Translations under genes and position numbers: made by a program | Shown here: positions 60,113 to 64,000 of the stretch, piece after piece | Position numbering within the stretch: the stretch's first letter is position 1 | Layout of the letters: each line of letters starts with the position of its first letter | Assembly (NCBI GenBank): GCA_010279815.1 | Contig: QEOQ01000378.1 | Location: 359,168 to 423,167 of the forward strand | Reading direction: 5' to 3' | Length of the DNA: 64,000 nucleotides | Source of the DNA: Brachionus plicatilis | Taxonomy: Eukaryota > Rotifera > Eurotatoria > Ploima > Brachionidae | Notes under the pieces: generated by a model | What the model was told of the DNA's origin: nothing | Seen by the model: the letters and a program-made list of their open reading frames with translations, nothing else | Database searches by the model: none

Positions 60113-60839
60113 CTAAAAATAAAATTAATAAATTAAAAGTGAACATTTTTTTTTTTTTAATTTATTTAATCAATTTTATTTTATAATAAAATAAATTTTA
60201 GTTTTTGAGAATTTTATGGGGTCNAAAACATAAAAATAAAAAAAAACATAAAAATAAAGAAAAAACAATTTTATTATTATTCTACACCAATTTGATTAAA
60301 ATTACAAAAAAAATAAAAAAAAAATTTTTTTTTACTTGTGACACTAAATTTTTTAAATTTTTTCCACATTGGTTTGGACAAGCCCAGTAGCATTTTTTGC
60401 GGTATTCTACTAAAGTTTTGTGGTATCGATTTTTATGGTCCATTTTTAAGTCAAAATAATTAATTTTTTATCTAAACATTATTTTTAATAATTTCGAATC
60501 AATAGAATGCTTAAAGAATATTAAGTTTATAGTTCCGATTTAAAAATATTTTGAAAATACATCATGAGTGAGACTTTTAAATTTAACAATTTAATCAAAA
60601 GAACAAAATTTTACTCTATGAACATTGTACTCCATAAATTTCTCAATTTTATCATTTTATGAATTTAACACAAAAATTATGTGCAGAAACATCAAATTTA
60701 ATTTTTAAGAAAAGGATATGGGGCAATACTTGTTGAAGATATGAAATATAAGATCAAAATTTAAAAAACGCAATTAATTTGTTTTTTATTTGTAAAAAGT
60801 AAAAATTTGGATAGTTATTTATCATTTTTTATCATTTAT

Positions 60840-61037
60840 TTATTCATCACTAGAATCACATTCATTATTTAATATCAATGAATCTTCTCTTTCTAATTTA
60901 TCCTAATCGCAGTCCAAAATAAATTTAGAGAGGAGATTTCTTCTCTTTGTATCTAACTGTCCGGGTTTATGCTTTTCAACGCCCATGAACCACAACACAC
61001 TTGTAACATGTGCACAAGCTCCGAAGACCCTTGATCC
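60840..61037 (-). pseudogene. SWIM-type transposon protein relic
   Basis: The minus-strand frame reads HFGSRVFGACAHVTSVLWFM then GVEKHKPGQLDTKRRN. It contains one stop, then acidic LEREDSLILNNECDSSDE and a final stop. The G.R..G.CAHV.SV.WF.G pattern is the C-terminal half of a SWIM-like finger seen in several metazoan DNA transposons. It sits in the loop between two inner inverted repeats. Confidence 0.45.
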
Positions 61038-61817
61038 GAAATGATAAATAACTATCCAAATTTTTAATTTTTACAAATAAAAAACAAATTAATTACGTTT
61101 TTTAAATTTTGATCTTATCTAAAGGATTGAAGCGAATGTTTCCGGCCTTAGCATTTTTAATATATTGTTAAGAGACAAAAAATAAGTAAAAATAAGTATC
61201 TTTGAAAATTTTTGAGTTGGGGATATTTTACTCCAGAGACTCTTAAAGACAACACCTTTTATTTTGTTTAAATTAGTTTATTTTGATTAAACTATAAAAG
61301 TCACCAAAATATAAATTTAATTTTCAAATTCCTTAAGGAAATTTGTTCAAGAAAACTTTTTACCAGGGAAAAATAAGTATCCATATCACCTTTATAGAAC
61401 TAAAAAGAAAGATTCCCGGCTAAAATGTGCCAAAACTTTGATTGATTATAAAGCATGAAAAATTCAATCATATTGAACTAAATTACATAAATTCTAAATC
61501 AGCACATTCAAATTAATAAGAATATTTGAAAACAAAAATTGTCTGAGGCATATTTCATATCGAGAATATTATGTCCCCACAATGAAAAATCTGACACACA
61601 CAAACAAAAATCTTCTCAGCACAAAATTTTCTAAAAAATGAAAATTAATGTTTCCGCACAAAATTTTTGTGTTAAATACATAAAATGATAAAATTGAAAA
61701 ATTGTGTTTTTAATTTTATTTTTAAGTCAGATGAATTAATTTTTTAGTTTTTTATCTAAATATTATTTTTAATAATTTCGAATCAATAGAATGTTTAAAA
61801 AATATTAAGTTTAGTTT

Positions 61818-61982
61818 TTAGAATACCAATGTTTGATCCATATTCGTTGAAGTTGAGGATATGTGAACAGTCGATTCTACTAAATTTTCGAACGGTTCGG
61901 CGTCGTTTAAAGAATTTACTTTATTTTCTTTGCGCCTGATATTTCGACGTCTTGATTTATCTAGTTTGAGGTATTCTGAGGT
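61818..61982 (-). pseudogene. Short coding relic inside the inverted-repeat transposon
   Basis: The minus-strand frame SEYLKLDKSRRRNIRRKENK ... EPFENLVESTVHISSTSTN ends in TAA. It is basic then acidic and clearly protein-like against its A/T surroundings. It opens only after an in-frame stop, so it is an exon or a truncated ORF of the same element. Confidence 0.35.
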
Positions 61983-62885
61983 TTTTTTTTATTTCTTAAA
62001 ATCATTTTAATGCTTTCAAAATATGAATAATACTATATATTTTACGATTTAAAAATATTTTGAATATACCACATGAGTGAGACTTTCAAATTTTTTGGCT
62101 TTCATAAACATTTGTTTTTTAAATTTAACAAAAAATTATACTCTATGAACATATATTCATTCAAATAAAATTAAAAACACAATTTTTCAATTTTATCATT
62201 TTATGTATTTAACACAAAAATTTTGTGCGGAAACATTAATTTTAATTTTTATTTATTTTTATTTTATTTTGTGCCGAGAAGATTTTTGTTTGTGTGTGTC
62301 GGATTTTTTTTGGTGTGGATCAGATTTTTCATTGTGGGGAGTATGGACACCCTTTCATATCTTCAACAAGTATTGCCCCATATCCTTTTCTTAAAAATTA
62401 AATTTGATGTTTCTGCACATAATTTTTGTGTTAAATTCATAAAATGATAAAATTGAGAAATTTATGGAGTACAATGTTCATAGAGTAAAATTTTGTTCTT
62501 TTGATTAAATTGTTAAATTTAAAAGTCTCACTCATGATGTATTTTCAAAATATTTTTAAATCGGAACTATAAACTTAATATTCTTTAAGCATTCTATTGA
62601 TTCGAAATTATTAAAAATAATGTTTAGATAAAAAATTAATTATTTTGACTTAAAAATGGACCATAAAAATCGATACCACAAAACTTTAGTAGAATACCGC
62701 AAAAAATGCTACTGGGCTTGTCCAAACCAATGTGGAAAAAATTTAAAAAATTTAGTGTCACAAGTAAAAAAAAATTTTTTTTTTATTTTTTTTGTAATTT
62801 TAATCAAATTGGTGTAGAATAATAATAAAATTGTTTTTTCTTTATTTTTATGTTTTTTTTTATTTTTATGTTTTTTTTTATTTTT

Positions 62886-63800
62886 TGGTGGTTATTCAAA
62901 TAAAATTGGGAGAAAAACTTAAAAATTTGTGGTATTTGAACTAAATTTCTGCTTAAAAATAAAATTATAGACAAAATTTTTCAATTTTATCATTTTATGA
63001 ATTTAAAACAAAAATTTTGTGCGGAAATATTAATTTTTATTTTTAAGAAAATTTTGTGCTGAGAAGATTTTTTTTGTGTGAATCAGATTTTTCATTGAGG
63101 TGAGTATGAACACCCAATAAAATATTTTTTGAATGGTGGTTTTGTGAAGTTCAGTACGAAAGAAGAAAACAAAGTGTAAAAAAATTAAATAACTTTTTTT
63201 CTAAAAGTTTAAAATTAATTGTGTGAATGCAAAATGGTGCAACATTCATTTTTTTTACATTCTTTTCTGTTCTTTTAATTATTTTGCACTGAATTTTACC
63301 AAACATTGGACGGTTTGTTTTGAATTTTTCATTTCTATTATTTTTTTTGGGTGCTATCTGAATTTCAAATTTTAGACTTGAAATTCGTAAACTTAGTCTT
63401 TTGAAACCCAAGATATCAGTTTTTTTGGGAGGCTCAAAACAAATTTTAAACTCAGGAGTCTAAAAATAACTAAACATTTAAATAGTTGTAGTTCTTTTAG
63501 ACCCAGGAATTTAATGATATAATTTAAATATTTTTTTAAATCATACATATTCTGAAAGAGCATAAAATTTTTTACAAGCTGGTGTTTATTTTTATTTAGT
63601 AGAAGGGTGTGACAATTTTGATTATTGAAAAAAAGCAAAAAAAAAACACTTTTTTTCACTTGAATCGTATTTAGTCCCAGGGATCAATTAACCCCACTTT
63701 TTTTTTTAATAAACTAGATAAATTCAAAACAAATATGGAAACATATTCAGCATCCAGCATTTTTGCCTGAAAGCAACTTGGAAATTTTAGCCAAAAAATA
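62886..63800. other. AT-rich sequence with an extra copy of the transposon's inner repeat
   Basis: At 62975-63110, ttcaattttatcattttatg, ttttgtgcggaaat and cagatttttcattg repeat the inner arm of the element just to the left. The rest holds no supportable gene. Confidence 0.5.
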
Positions 63801-63810
63801 TTGAGATAAT

Positions 63811-63965
63811 TAATTTTTTATTTGTATTTTTTAGCTTTATCGAGCTAATGATCCTTCAGAATAAAAATATAAAAAAAATTAACATAAAGTTAAACAAGAT
63901 AAAATAAGATGAAATAAAAATAATAATTTAAAAGAAAAAAAAGGATAAATAAGTCTAAGTAATAA
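63811..63965. repeat. Dispersed T-rich/core/A-rich short repeat, copy 7
   Basis: T-rich lead, core ctttatcgagctaatgatcc plus ttcagaataaaa, and a long A-rich tail. The closest match is at 55545. Confidence 0.5.
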
Positions 63966-64000
63966 AAAAATATTAAAAACGATATGTTGAAATATCTAGA

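Larger units (their letters stand above)
60224..62885. mobile_element. Large nested inverted-repeat transposon, 2.66 kb
   Basis: Outer arms of about 520 bp (60224-60747 and 62355-62885) are near-identical inverted copies, sharing for example gacaagcccagtagcatttt and atggggcaatacttgttgaa. Inside, further inverted pairs occur (60749-60830 with 61041-61118; 61577-61720 with 62175-62330), and segments of the outer arm are repeated in part at 61720-61815. Two minus-strand coding relics lie inside. One N occurs at about 60224. It looks like a long-TIR DNA transposon that has been rearranged or nested. Confidence 0.8.

Overview
This is an intron-bearing, very AT-rich animal genome segment. Introns are often about 50 bp, polyadenylation signals sit a few bases after stop codons, and decayed transposons are abundant. 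The recognisable genes are metazoan: a UBE2E-type ubiquitin-conjugating enzyme, two adhesion G protein-coupled receptors (GPCRs), a DEG/ENaC sodium channel and a calcium-channel gamma/TARP-like subunit. A spiralian such as a monogonont rotifer fits the composition and gene structure. That placement is inference; nothing in the window names the species.

Layout. 0-7 kb: AT-rich DNA with tandem and foldback repeats, one 192-aa glycine-rich membrane-type protein and two weak exon candidates. 7.0-7.6 kb (minus): UBE2E. 9.6-16 kb: accessory region with LINE relics, a frameshifted gene remnant, an 1.09-kb hAT-type element packed with GGCCGGCC, and an unidentified plus-strand gene whose penultimate exon is interrupted by a 5'-truncated LINE with a 12-bp target duplication. 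17.4-27.4 kb (plus): adhesion GPCR A. 28.2-32.7 kb (minus): DEG/ENaC channel in three exons, convergent with A. 33-38 kb: hAT miniature elements, foldbacks and a RecQ-helicase relic. 38.7-48.2 kb (plus): adhesion GPCR B, a tandem paralogue of A with nearly the same exon phases and a 924-base assembly gap in one intron. 49-56 kb: Ty3/gypsy relic, hAT relics, an LTR-like piece and a short TTAGGG tract. 56-58.4 kb: a terminal-inverted-repeat element and a SWIM/AT-hook transposase remnant. 58.9-60.1 kb (minus): last exon of a TARP/CACNG-like gene. 60.2-62.9 kb: a large nested palindromic transposon holding SWIM-type coding relics.

Working together. The host genes shared here are mostly cell-surface and neuronal or sensory in kind (two orphan GPCRs, a DEG/ENaC channel, a TARP/gamma subunit), but nothing in the sequence shows they are co-regulated. 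The two GPCRs are a clear tandem duplication with conserved splice phases. One GAIN exon is far more similar between them than the rest. A 52-53-nt intron has a GC donor in A and GT in B. Most of the remaining sequence is transposon debris, much of it inside the large introns of these genes.
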